Source: Brevibacterium ihuae (GTDB lineage: Bacteria > Actinomycetota > Actinomycetes > Actinomycetales > Brevibacteriaceae). From it: a stretch of 64,000 bases of DNA. The stretch's first letter is position 1; each line of letters begins with the position of its first letter. This document shows, piece after piece, positions 46,274-55,939 of the stretch. Both the position numbers and the translations under genes were made by a program. Below the pieces are notes generated by a model, which searched no databases, was not told where the DNA came from, and saw only the letters and a program-made list of their open reading frames with translations. The DNA lies in contig NZ_FXWZ01000003.1 of assembly GCF_900184225.1 (NCBI RefSeq), forward strand, positions 1,739,684 through 1,803,683, given 5' to 3'.

Positions 46274-46989
46274 CGCACACGTACCACTCCGGCCCGCATT
46301 CCCGTGAGGTGTGGAGCGCGGTCGCAGACACCCTGCGCGCGATCGAGGAGCTGCCGTTCCTCGCCGAGCTCGCCGCCGGCACGCTCGATGCCCGCGCCTT
46401 CACCAACTACATCCTCCAGGACGAGATCTACCTCGTCGGCTACGCGAAGGCGATGACGATCCTCGCCTCCCGGGCTCCTGCCACGGAGCAGACCCGGTTC
46501 TGGGCCGAGGCCGCAGGGCTCGCGGTGTACGAGGAGCAGCAGATGCACGCACAGCTCCTCGGCGCCGACCGCCTCGGACCCCACGTCGACGACCTCACCG
46601 GAGGCACGGGGGTGCCCACCGCCTCGCCGACCACGCTGGGCTACACCTCCTACCTCGTCGCACAGGCCGCCACCGCGCCCTACGAGGTCGGGGTCGCTGC
46701 CGTGCTCCCGTGCTTCTGGGTGTACGCCCACATGGGCAAGGTGCTCACCGCGGCGGTGGGCGACCGCATGGCGGACCACCCGTACAGGGAGTGGATCGAG
46801 ACCTACGACTCCCCGGAGTTCGACGCCGCCGTCGACGGCGCGGTGGCGATCTACGAGGGTCTCGCCGAGGATGCAGGCCCCGCGGTGCGGAAGGCGATGG
46901 TCGAGGCCTTCCGGCAGGCCACCGTGTACGAGTGCAGCTTCTGGGACTCCGCCCACGTCATCGAGGGCTGGGACGCGTCACAGACCTGA
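46270..46989 (+). CDS. tenA: Thiaminase II / aminopyrimidine aminohydrolase
   Basis: 239-residue helical TenA protein that hydrolyses aminopyrimidine breakdown products of thiamine to HMP. It has the active-site Cys in VLPCFWVYAHMG, hence the TenA_C type. Other marks are FTNYILQDEIYLVGYAKAM, SYLVAQAATAPYEV, and the ending VYECSFWDSAHV with the catalytic Tyr/Glu region. As last gene of thiM-thiE-thiD-tenA it completes a salvage route from degraded thiamine; no thiC or thiG is present here. Confidence 0.94.
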   Translation: MTHTYHSGPHSREVWSAVADTLRAIEELPFLAELAAGTLDARAFTNYILQDEIYLVGYAKAMTILASRAPATEQTRFWAEAAGLAVYEEQQMHAQLLGADRLGPHVDDLTGGTGVPTASPTTLGYTSYLVAQAATAPYEVGVAAVLPCFWVYAHMGKVLTAAVGDRMADHPYREWIETYDSPEFDAAVDGAVAIYEGLAEDAGPAVRKAMVEAFRQATVYECSFWDSAHVIEGWDASQT

Positions 46990-47138
46990 TTCGGCGGTGC
47001 GGCGCGCGGCTCGCTGCGCGGACGGGGCCGTGCCGGGAGGTGCGGCCGGCCGGTTCCGCGGTGCGCCGCGCGGTCGGTGTTCCCGGACGGTGACATCGCC
47101 GTGACGACTGGAACCGTGGGCTCGGAGAGGCTGGAGCC

Positions 47139-47606
47139 ATGATCCTCACCGCCCGCCTCACCGCGACAGCCGCCCTGCTCCTCCTCATCGCGGCCGTGCC
47201 CGTGCCCGTGCTCCGTTTCCGGAACCGGGATTTCGCCGCCGAGGACCTCGGCCTCGCCGAGGCGGCCGTCGCCTCACCGGGCGGGCTGCTCCTCATCCCC
47301 GGGTTCCTCCTCGCCGTCGCCTGCGCAGTCCTCGCATGGTTCGCCTGGCGCTCGCGGGTCTGGGGGTGGCTGGCCGGCACCGCGAGCCTCCTGCTCCTCG
47401 GCGGGGCGATCTCGACGGTGTGGGCGGCCGGTTCGATGGTGATCATGTGGGACGGCTTCGACGAGGAGCGCGGGCTGCCGATCGGCGGCATGGAGGTCCC
47501 CGAGCCGAGCTGGGGGCTGGGGATCGTCGGACTCGCCGCGATCGTGCTCGCGATCGGGGCGATCACCCGGCTCTTCCGCCATCCCGGGTCCCGGTCCCGG
47601 CGGTAG
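47139..47606 (+). CDS. Small membrane protein of unknown function
   Basis: 155 residues with four predicted hydrophobic segments (about 8-25, 48-68, 75-100, 128-145) and an Asp/Glu/Gly loop between the last two. It ends in a basic tail. The ATG is preceded by GGCTGGAG. I recognise no family. It lies 9 bp before a DinB-like gene, though that gene has its own promoter hexamer. Confidence 0.6.
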   Translation: MILTARLTATAALLLLIAAVPVPVLRFRNRDFAAEDLGLAEAAVASPGGLLLIPGFLLAVACAVLAWFAWRSRVWGWLAGTASLLLLGGAISTVWAAGSMVIMWDGFDEERGLPIGGMEVPEPSWGLGIVGLAAIVLAIGAITRLFRHPGSRSRR

Positions 47607-47609
47607 GGT
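47604..47609 (+). promoter_or_regulatory. -10 hexamer of a leaderless promoter for the DinB-like gene
   Basis: TAGGGT, 6 nt before the ATG at 47616, overlapping the stop of the upstream gene. Confidence 0.45.
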
Positions 47610-47615
47610 GGCCGC

Positions 47616-48047
47616 ATGAACGCACCCACCCCCGACATCCCCGAGGTCCACGATCCGCCGAACACCGGCACCGAGCGCGAGGTGCTCCTCGGCTTCCTCG
47701 AACACGCGCGCAGCGTGCTGCTCCGCAAGACGGAGGGGATCCCCGCCGAGGACCCGCCGGCCCCGTGGGACACCGCGCCGTGGGACGACGACCCGGACTG
47801 GGACTGGGCGCTCGCCGCCTCGATCGGCCCGGACGAGGCCCGGTCGCTGTTCATCCGGGCGACGGAGCGCTCGTGGATGATCGTCGAGTCGATCGGGGGC
47901 CTGTCGACGACCGCCGCGCGGCCCGCATCCGACGGCACCACCTGGGACCTCCGCTGGGTCCTCGTCCACATGGTCGAGGAGTACAACCGGCACCTCGGGC
48001 ACGCCGATCTCCTGCGGGAGAGCATCGACGGCGCGACCGGGGACTGA
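47616..48047 (+). CDS. Shortened DinB/DUF664-family protein
   Basis: 143 residues. The N-terminus (EREVLLGFLEHARSVLLRKTEGI) and C-terminus (LRWVLVHMVEEYNRHLGHADLLRESIDG) match the DUF664 branch of DinB helical-bundle proteins, where mycothiol-dependent transferases occur. The family's second helix, which carries the first metal-binding His, is missing: an acidic Trp-rich stretch (about 50-65) takes its place, so the protein is some 30 residues short. The two C-terminal His ligands remain. Metal binding and activity are therefore doubtful. Confidence 0.75.
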   Translation: MNAPTPDIPEVHDPPNTGTEREVLLGFLEHARSVLLRKTEGIPAEDPPAPWDTAPWDDDPDWDWALAASIGPDEARSLFIRATERSWMIVESIGGLSTTAARPASDGTTWDLRWVLVHMVEEYNRHLGHADLLRESIDGATGD

Positions 48048-48162
48048 ACCGGCACGGCGCGCGACGGGGGGATAGCGCCGCGGACCGCGCACTGCGGAGC
48101 TCGGACTGCGGGCCGGCCCCGCGACCTGAGCGGGCGCTGGAAGTCGTGTCCGAGCCCTGGGA

Positions 48163-48168
48163 TACCCT
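48163..48168 (+). promoter_or_regulatory. -10 hexamer of a leaderless promoter for guaB3
   Basis: TACCCT, 6 nt before the GTG at 48175. The GGAAGG between them touches the start codon, so it is too close to act as a ribosome binding site. Confidence 0.45.
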
Positions 48169-48174
48169 GGAAGG

Positions 48175-49308
48175 GTGAGCAGCGAAATCGAGATCGGCAG
48201 AGGCAAACGAGGCCGCAGGGCCTTCTCACTCGACGACATCGCGATCGTCCCGGACCGGCGTACGCGCGATCCGCAGGACGTCTCCCTCGAGTGGCAGATC
48301 GACGCCTACCGATTCGACCTCCCCTTCATCAGCGCCCCCATGGACTCCGTCGTCTCGCCCGCCACCGCGATCGCGCTCGGGCGGCTCGGCGGCCTCGGCG
48401 TCCTCGACCTCGAGGGCCTGTGGACGCGGTACGAGGATCCGCAGCCGCTCCTCGACGAGATCGCCGCGCTCCCGGCCGAACGGGCCACCGCGCGCATGCA
48501 GGAGATCTACGCCGAACCCATCAAGGCCGAGCTCATCACGGCGCGCGTGGGGGAGATCCGCGAATCCGGCGTCACCGTGGCCGGCGCGCTCACCCCGCAG
48601 CGTACCCAGGAGTTCTGGCGCACCGTGGTCGACGCCGGGGTCGACCTCTTCGTCATCCGCGGCACCACCGTGTCCGCCGAGCACGTGTCGAGCAGCACCG
48701 AGCCGCTCAACCTCAAGCAGTTCATCTACGAGCTCGACGTGCCCGTCATCGTCGGCGGCGCGGCGACCTACACCGCCTCCCTCCACCTCATGCGCACCGG
48801 TGCGGCCGGTGTGCTCGTGGGCTTCGGCGGGGGAGCGGCGGCCACCACCCGGCGCACCCTGGGCATCCATGCGCCCATGGCCTCGGCGATCGCGGACATC
48901 CACTCCGCCCGCCGGGACTACATGGACGAATCCGGGGGCCGCTACGTCCACGTCATCGCCGACGGCGGCCTCGGCACCTCCGGGGACATCGTCAAGGCCT
49001 TCGCGATGGGCGCCGACGCGGTCATGCTCGGCACCGCGCTCGCCCGGGCCGCGGAGGCCCCCGGCGGCGGGTTCCACTGGGGGCCGGAGTCGCACCATTC
49101 CCAGCTGCCGCGCGGACACCGGGTGGAGATCGGCACCGCGGCCCCGCTCGAGGAGCTCCTGTTCGGTCCGAGCCGGTCCGCCGACGGCACCGTCAACCTC
49201 GCCGGTGCGCTGCGCCGGGCGATGGCGACCACCGGCTACCTCGATCTCAAGGAGTTCCAGCGGGTCGACGTCGTCGTCTCCCCGTACCAGTCACAGACGG
49301 AGATGTGA
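48175..49308 (+). CDS. guaB3: GuaB3 family IMP dehydrogenase-related protein
   Basis: 377-residue IMPDH/GMPR-superfamily barrel. It lacks CBS domains and the SICTTR catalytic loop of GuaB; the corresponding place reads GFGGGAAATTRRTLG. The N-terminus RGRRAFSLDDIAIVPDRRTRD and SAPMDSVVSPATAIALGRLGGLGVLDLEG are typical of actinobacterial GuaB3. IADGGLGTSGDIVKAFAMGADAVMLGT is the phosphate-binding region. GuaB3 proteins have been reported to act as GMP reductases in cyanobacteria; activity here is unproven. It follows the conserved guaB...guaB3...guaA gene order of actinobacteria. Confidence 0.93.
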   Translation: MSSEIEIGRGKRGRRAFSLDDIAIVPDRRTRDPQDVSLEWQIDAYRFDLPFISAPMDSVVSPATAIALGRLGGLGVLDLEGLWTRYEDPQPLLDEIAALPAERATARMQEIYAEPIKAELITARVGEIRESGVTVAGALTPQRTQEFWRTVVDAGVDLFVIRGTTVSAEHVSSSTEPLNLKQFIYELDVPVIVGGAATYTASLHLMRTGAAGVLVGFGGGAAATTRRTLGIHAPMASAIADIHSARRDYMDESGGRYVHVIADGGLGTSGDIVKAFAMGADAVMLGTALARAAEAPGGGFHWGPESHHSQLPRGHRVEIGTAAPLEELLFGPSRSADGTVNLAGALRRAMATTGYLDLKEFQRVDVVVSPYQSQTEM

Positions 49309-49311
49309 CCG

Positions 49312-50247
49312 GTGCTGCGCCTCGCCCTGACCCCGCGCTGGCTGGGGTTCCTCGCCCTCGTGCTCGTACTCGTCACGGCGTTCGTCGGGCTCTCGGCCTG
49401 GCAGGTCAACCGGGCGCAGCACAAGAACGACGTCATCGCCGCGCAGGACGTCGACGAGGTCCAGGACTTCAACGCGGTCATGCAGGCCCAGGTGCCGCTG
49501 CCGTCCTACCGGCTCGATCAGCGCGTCGAGCTCACCGGCAGCTACCTGCCGGATGCCCAGGTCGTCGTCCCCGGGCGGTACCAGGACGGCGCGGAGGGCT
49601 TCTGGGTCGTGACGATGTTCGCACCCGACGGCGCGCAGCTCGGGGAGGACGCGGTGCTCGAGGGCGAGCCGAGCAAGCCCATCGCCGTCCCGGTGGTCCG
49701 CGGCTGGACCGCCGACGAGGACCTCGCGATGCACTCCCGGGCGAACGACGGCGAGGCCTCGATCGTCGGCCGGATCGGTCCGGTCGACGCCCCGGAGAAC
49801 ACCCGTGACCTGCCGGACGGGCAGACCCGCACGATCTCGACCTCGCAGCTCATCAACGACTTCGGGGTGTACTCGTACTCCGGCATCGTGTTCCCCGAAC
49901 AGGACACCGGCCCCGGCGCCTCGGAGGCGACCGGCGGTCTCGAGCACGTCGCGCTCGAGAAGCAGGAGGACGGCGGTCTCGACCTCCAGTCCGCGGCCTA
50001 TGCGATCGAATGGCTGATCTTCGCCGCCTTCGCCCTCTACATCTGGTGGCGCCTGCTCCGCGATGCGCACATCGCGCAGCAGGCGGCCGCCGAGGACGCC
50101 GGGCCGGTGGAGTACGTCGTCGTCAAGGGCGCCGGCGAATCCCGGCTCCGCGGCCCCGCCGATCCCGTCCCCGCCCGGACCGCCGACCGACCGCACGACC
50201 CGACCGCACCGCCCCCGACGCACGAGGACCCGCACCGTGGTGAATGA
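49312..50247 (+). CDS. SURF1 family protein (cytochrome oxidase assembly)
   Basis: 311 residues. Topology is that of SURF1: one helix near the N-terminus (WLGFLALVLVLVTAFVGLSAWQVNRA, 11-36), a large extracytoplasmic domain, and a second helix (AIEWLIFAAFALYIWWRLL). Family marks include LGFWQ-like SAWQVNR and the RGW of VVRGWTADED. The C-terminal about 50 residues are Pro-rich. SURF1 proteins help insert haem into cytochrome c oxidase; no oxidase genes are in the window. The GTG start is 3 bp after the guaB3 stop. Confidence 0.88.
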   Translation: MLRLALTPRWLGFLALVLVLVTAFVGLSAWQVNRAQHKNDVIAAQDVDEVQDFNAVMQAQVPLPSYRLDQRVELTGSYLPDAQVVVPGRYQDGAEGFWVVTMFAPDGAQLGEDAVLEGEPSKPIAVPVVRGWTADEDLAMHSRANDGEASIVGRIGPVDAPENTRDLPDGQTRTISTSQLINDFGVYSYSGIVFPEQDTGPGASEATGGLEHVALEKQEDGGLDLQSAAYAIEWLIFAAFALYIWWRLLRDAHIAQQAAAEDAGPVEYVVVKGAGESRLRGPADPVPARTADRPHDPTAPPPTHEDPHRGE

Positions 50248-50674
50248 CCCGCAAGACGCCCGCCCCGACTTCGACGAGGACGCCGTGTGGACCGTCAGAC
50301 GGTACACCTCGGCCCGCAACGCCCTGCGGTTCTACCGCGTGATGGCCTTCATCACCGGCGCGCTGCTCCTCGTCCTCACCGTCGAGATGATCTACAAGTA
50401 CCTCATCGCCGCCGACCCGGAGACCGCGCTGATGTTCGGCGGGTTCAACCTCGCGGCGGCGATCGCGATCAGCCACGGCTGGTGCTACGTCGTCTACCTC
50501 ATCTCGTGCTTCTGGCTCAACCAGCAGATGCGGTGGGGGCTGGGCCGCCTGCTCGTGCTCGCCCTCGCCGGCGTCGTGCCGGTGATGTCCTTCATCGTCG
50601 AGCGCCGCGTCCACCGGCAGGCCGAGCAGGAGCTCGAGGATGCCGTGGTCGTCGCCCCGCGCGGCGAGTTCTGA
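50237..50674 (+). CDS. DUF3817 membrane protein
   Basis: 145 residues with three helices in the DUF3817 pattern: ALRFYRVMAFITGALLLVLTVEMIYKYL, ISHGWCYVVYLISCFWL, and RLLVLALAGVVPVMSFIVERRVH. It overlaps the SURF1 gene by 11 bp. Start is either GTG at 50237 or the next GTG. Function is unknown, but the gene commonly lies beside guaA and SURF1 in actinobacteria. Confidence 0.88.
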   Translation: MVNDPQDARPDFDEDAVWTVRRYTSARNALRFYRVMAFITGALLLVLTVEMIYKYLIAADPETALMFGGFNLAAAIAISHGWCYVVYLISCFWLNQQMRWGLGRLLVLALAGVVPVMSFIVERRVHRQAEQELEDAVVVAPRGEF

Positions 50675-50682
50675 ACCCCGGA

Positions 50683-50688
50683 TAGGAT
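50683..50688 (+). promoter_or_regulatory. -10 hexamer of a leaderless promoter for guaA
   Basis: TAGGAT ends 7 nt before the ATG at 50696 and overlaps the alternative ATG at 50687, which favours the downstream start. Confidence 0.45.
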
Positions 50689-50695
50689 GGATCCC

Positions 50696-52282
<1,587 letters not shown>

Positions 52283-52373
52283 TCGGGGCCCGGTGACCCG
52301 GCCGGCATCCTGCCGGGCCAGCGGCGTCGGATGCGGGGCGTCCCCGTGATCGCGGGGACACCCGGAGTACTCT

Positions 52374-52390
52374 CCTGAACACTGTTCAGG
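52374..52390. promoter_or_regulatory. BioQ-like operator upstream of bioY
   Basis: CCTGAACACTGTTCAGG: perfect 7-3-7 palindrome with the TGAAC-N3-GTTCA form known for the actinobacterial biotin repressor BioQ. It sits directly before a TACGCT -10 (52391-52396), so binding should block transcription when biotin is plentiful. Confidence 0.7.
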
Positions 52391-52396
52391 TACGCT
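52391..52396 (+). promoter_or_regulatory. -10 element of the bioYMN operon
   Basis: TACGCT immediately after the BioQ-like palindrome and 35 bp before the bioY ATG. Confidence 0.4.
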
Positions 52397-52430
52397 GATC
52401 CCAGACCAGCGTCCGAACAGGAGATCCCGC

Positions 52431-53081
52431 ATGCCCGACACCGTCACCACCCCCGACCCGGCCGCCACCCGCGGCACCGCCCGCCGCGGCTGGCGCGCGG
52501 TCGACCTCGCCCTCGTCGCGGTGTTCGCCGCCCTCGTCGCGGTGTTCGCCGCGCTGCCCCCGATCCCGGTCGGCGGCGCGGGCGTGCCGATCACCCTGCA
52601 GACCCTCGCGCTCGCCCTGTGCGGGCTGTGCCTCGGCCCGCTGCGCGGCTTCGCGGCGGCCGCGCTCTACGTCGTCCTCGGCCTCGTCGGCCTGCCGATC
52701 TTCTCCGGCTTCTCCGGCGGCCTCGGCGTGCTCGCAGGCCCGTCGGCCGGCTACATCATCGCCTTCCCGTTCTTCGCCCTCGGCTGCGGCCTCGTGGCGC
52801 GGTTCGCGCTCGCCCGCCTCCGCGGTCCCAAGCTATGGCTCGTGCTCAGCCTCGGGGCTCTCGTCGTGAGCTTCCTCGTCGTCCATCCCCTCGGGATCCT
52901 CGGGATGGCCGTCAACCTCGAGGTGGGGCTCGCCGAGGCGGTCGTCTTCGACATGCCGTTCTGGCCCGGGGACGTGGTGAAGAACCTCGTCGCGGGTGCG
53001 CTCGCGGCCACCGTGCACCGCGCCTTCCCGCAGCTCCTCGAGACCGGGCGCCGTGCGCCGCGGAGCTCCGGACAGCGGTGA
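52431..53081 (+). CDS. bioY: Biotin transporter substrate-binding subunit BioY
   Basis: 216-residue S component of the biotin ECF importer. Six helices with the BioY pattern: DLALVAVFAALVAVFAALPPIPV, GVPITLQTLALALCGLCLGPLRG, YVVLGLVGLPIFSGFSGGLG, GPSAGYIIAFPFFALGCGL. The biotin site is around the YIIAFP helix. A Pro/Thr-rich tail precedes helix 1. The stop overlaps the bioM start (GTGA). Confidence 0.95.
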   Translation: MPDTVTTPDPAATRGTARRGWRAVDLALVAVFAALVAVFAALPPIPVGGAGVPITLQTLALALCGLCLGPLRGFAAAALYVVLGLVGLPIFSGFSGGLGVLAGPSAGYIIAFPFFALGCGLVARFALARLRGPKLWLVLSLGALVVSFLVVHPLGILGMAVNLEVGLAEAVVFDMPFWPGDVVKNLVAGALAATVHRAFPQLLETGRRAPRSSGQR

Positions 53082-53815
53082 TCGCACTCGAGGCGGTGGG
53101 GGTCGGCGTCCGCGACACGGGCGCCGACTCCCGCACGCCGGTGCACCGGCAGATCCTCCACGACGTCACACTGCGCCTCGCGGAGCCGGTGGTGAGCATC
53201 ATCGGCGCGAACGGCTCCGGCAAGTCGACCCTGCTCCAGCTCCTCAACGGACTCGTCCTGCCGGATTCCGGGCAGGTGCGGGTCGACGGTCTCGACCCGG
53301 TCACTCGCGGGGGCGAGGTGCGGCGCCGAGTGGGATTCGTGTTCACCGATCCCGCCGCGCAGCTCGTCATGTCCACGGTCATCGAGGACGTCGAGCTCTC
53401 CCTGCGCCGCTCTGTGCGCCGGCCGGGTCCGCGGCGGGAGCGGGCGCTGTCCGTGCTCGACGAGCTCGGGGTCGCCGACCTCGCGGACCGCAGCGTCTAT
53501 GAGCTCTCCGGCGGTCAGCGCCAGCTCGTCGCGCTCGCCTCCGTGCTCGCGGTCGATCCGCAGATCCTCGTGCTCGACGAGCCGACCACCCTCCTCGACC
53601 TGCGCAACCGCGAGCTCCTCCGCGGCACCCTGCGCGGACTCGTCGCCCGGCGCGGCATGCGGCTCGTCGTGTCCACGCACGACCTCGAGGTCGCCGCCGA
53701 CGCCGCGCGCACCGTGCTCATCGCCGACGGCCGGATCGCCGCCGACGGTCCGCCGGCCGAGGTCATCGCCGAGTACCGCCGGCGGGCCGCCGACGACCGC
53801 GAGGTGCGGCCGTGA
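53078..53815 (+). CDS. bioM: Biotin ECF transporter ATPase BioM
   Basis: 245-residue ABC ATPase. Walker A GANGSGKSTLL, Q-loop region FVFTDPAAQLVMSTVIEDV (typical of ECF ATPases), signature ELSGGQRQLVALASVL, Walker B ILVLDEPTTLLDL, and H-loop VVSTHDLEVA. It powers BioY/BioN-mediated biotin uptake. GTG starts overlap on both sides (bioY and bioN), indicating tight coupling. Confidence 0.93.
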   Translation: MIALEAVGVGVRDTGADSRTPVHRQILHDVTLRLAEPVVSIIGANGSGKSTLLQLLNGLVLPDSGQVRVDGLDPVTRGGEVRRRVGFVFTDPAAQLVMSTVIEDVELSLRRSVRRPGPRRERALSVLDELGVADLADRSVYELSGGQRQLVALASVLAVDPQILVLDEPTTLLDLRNRELLRGTLRGLVARRGMRLVVSTHDLEVAADAARTVLIADGRIAADGPPAEVIAEYRRRAADDREVRP

Positions 53816-54444
53816 GGCGCCGGCAGCAGTTCCTCGGCCGCTATCTGCCCGGTGACGGGTGGCTGCACCGCACCCCGGCCGGAGCGAAGTTCGCCGGTCT
53901 CGCCGTGCTCAGCCTCGTCGTGCTCCTCGTGCGCAGCCCGGGGGTGAGCCTCACCGCGCTCGGACTCGTGGTGCTGCTCGGAGCGAGTGCACGGATCCAG
54001 CTGCGCGAGCTCGTGTCGCCGGTGCGACGGGTCTGGCTCATCATCGCGTTCATCGTCGTGTTCCATCTCGTGTTCTCCGACCCGTGGTCGGCGCTCAGGG
54101 TGGTGTCGACGATCCTCGCCTGCATCCTCGCCGCGGGCCTCCTCATGCTCACCACCCCGGTGACAGGACTGCTCGCGGTGTTCTCCGCGCTCGCCCGGCG
54201 GCTCCGGCTGGTCGGCATCGATCCCGACCGGGTCGCGCTCACCGCCGCGCTCATGGTCCGCAGCCTGCCCTACCTCGCGGACCTCACCGCGGTGACCGGG
54301 GACTCAGCCCGCGCCCGCGGGCTCGAGCGGAACCTCCGCGCCCGGACGGTGCCGGTCATCCTCGGCGCGGTGAAGTACGCCACCGACACCGGCCGCGCCC
54401 TCGACGCCCGCGGCCTCGGCGACCCGGACGCGCTGCGGCCCTGA
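53812..54444 (+). CDS. bioN: Biotin ECF transporter transmembrane subunit BioN
   Basis: 210-residue EcfT/CbiQ-type protein with four to five helices and the coupling motif in LRLVGIDPDRVALTAALMVRSLPY and in the late Ala-Arg-Gly segment SARARGLERN, followed by a second such motif near the end (ALDARGLGDP). Together with BioY and BioM it makes a complete importer. The gene ends 37 bp from the convergent glycosyltransferase. Confidence 0.92.
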   Translation: MRRRQQFLGRYLPGDGWLHRTPAGAKFAGLAVLSLVVLLVRSPGVSLTALGLVVLLGASARIQLRELVSPVRRVWLIIAFIVVFHLVFSDPWSALRVVSTILACILAAGLLMLTTPVTGLLAVFSALARRLRLVGIDPDRVALTAALMVRSLPYLADLTAVTGDSARARGLERNLRARTVPVILGAVKYATDTGRALDARGLGDPDALRP

Positions 54445-54480
54445 CCGGAAGCGGCAGATCGCGCAGGCGCGGGGCCTCAC

Positions 54481-55656
54481 TCAGCCCACGCGCTCCTGGG
54501 CCCAGCGGGGCGCGCCGGAGTACGAGCGGCCGATGACCTGCGGTGCCGGGTTCTCGATCGCGTGCGCGTAGTGACCGACGAGCTGGGAGCACACGCTCTT
54601 CCACGTCCGGCCGAGGACGGTCGCCCGTGCCGTGGCGCCGAACGCGAGCCGCTTCGACTCGTCGCCGGTGAGGTCGCGCACGTGGTCGCGCATCGCGGCG
54701 AGGTCGCCGGGACGGTAGAGCCAGCCGGTGCGCGAGGAGTCGACGAGGTCGAGCGGACCGCCGCGGGCCGGCGCGATGACGGGCACGGCCGAGGCCATTG
54801 CCTCCTGGATCGTCTGGCAGAAGGTCTCGAGCTCACCGGGGGAGACCATGACGTCGAAGCCGGCGACGGCCTGGGCGAGCGCGTCCCCGCCGAGGAAGCC
54901 GGTGAAGTGCGCCGCGGGCAGGAGCTGCTCGAGGCGGCGGCGCTGCGGACCCTCGCCGACGATCACGAGACGGATGCCGGGCAGACCGGCGAGCGCCCGG
55001 AGGTCCTCGACCTGCTTCTCCGCCGCGAGCCGGCCGACGAAGCCGACGATCCTCTCGCCGTGCGGTGCGATCCGCCTGCGCCACTCCTCCGAGCGGCGGG
55101 TCGGATCGAAACGGGTGGAGTCCACGCCGCGCGCCCACAGGCGGACGTCGGCGACTCCCTGGGCCTCGAGCTGCGCTACGGTGTAGGTCGACGGTGCCAG
55201 GGTGAGGGACGAGTGTTGGTGGATGTTGCGGACGTGGCTCCACAGCATCGCCTCGATCCCGCGCATGCCGTAGCGCGCGGCGTACGCCGGCACCTCGGTC
55301 TGGTACACCGCGACCGACGGCAGCCCGAGGTCCTGGCAGGCGAGCGCGGCGCGCCAGCCGAGGACGAAGGGCGAGGCGAGGTGGACGACGTCGGGATCGA
55401 AGTCCTCGAGGAGCCTGCGGATCCGCGCGACCCCGCCCGGGGCCACCCGGACCTTGCGGTACTTCGGCATCGCGAAGGACGGCACGCGTACCACCCGGGC
55501 TCCGGCGACCTCGTGCGGGCGGTCGTGGCGGGACCCGGGGGAGATGACGAGGACCTCGTCCCCGCGCTCGGCGAGGTGGTCGAGGACCCGCAGGAGGCTG
55601 TGGGTGACGCCGTTCATCTGCGGCAGGAACGATTCGGCTGCGATTGCGACTCTCAC
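54481..55656 (-). CDS. GT4-type glycosyltransferase (PimB/MgtA-like mannosyltransferase)
   Basis: 391-residue GT-B enzyme. N-terminal domain: VAIAAESFLPQMNGVTHSLLRVLDHLAERGDEV with the acceptor-side Gly-Val-Thr loop, HLASPFVLGWRAALAC. C-terminal nucleotide-sugar domain: VGFVGRLAAEKQVEDL, GFLGGDALAQAVAGFDVMVSPGELETFCQTIQEAMASAVPVIAPARGG with the E-x7-E motif. It resembles actinobacterial mannosyltransferases that build phosphatidylinositol mannosides or glycolipids. The GTG start has GGGGAG 6 nt upstream. Confidence 0.88.
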   Translation of the reverse strand: MRVAIAAESFLPQMNGVTHSLLRVLDHLAERGDEVLVISPGSRHDRPHEVAGARVVRVPSFAMPKYRKVRVAPGGVARIRRLLEDFDPDVVHLASPFVLGWRAALACQDLGLPSVAVYQTEVPAYAARYGMRGIEAMLWSHVRNIHQHSSLTLAPSTYTVAQLEAQGVADVRLWARGVDSTRFDPTRRSEEWRRRIAPHGERIVGFVGRLAAEKQVEDLRALAGLPGIRLVIVGEGPQRRRLEQLLPAAHFTGFLGGDALAQAVAGFDVMVSPGELETFCQTIQEAMASAVPVIAPARGGPLDLVDSSRTGWLYRPGDLAAMRDHVRDLTGDESKRLAFGATARATVLGRTWKSVCSQLVGHYAHAIENPAPQVIGRSYSGAPRWAQERVG

Positions 55657-55939
55657 GCTCCCCGACTCTCGCAGGCGCCGGTGACCGGCAGCGTCCCCGC
55701 GGGTGACGCGTCGACCAATCCGAGACGACATCCTGGGGCCGAACCGACCTCCAGGTGGCCGGCGCGTGCTGCGCAGATGGCCGGATGTCCTCCCCGTGCT
55801 GCCCGAACGACGTCCGGGAGGACAGGGAGTGAACCGGGGGTAAACTGGCGCTCGGCGGAGCAGAACGACCGGTCCGCCCGGGTCCGCAGGGTGACGACCG
55901 TGCGGCACCCGTCGAGCACGACCATGAGGAAGCACTGCA

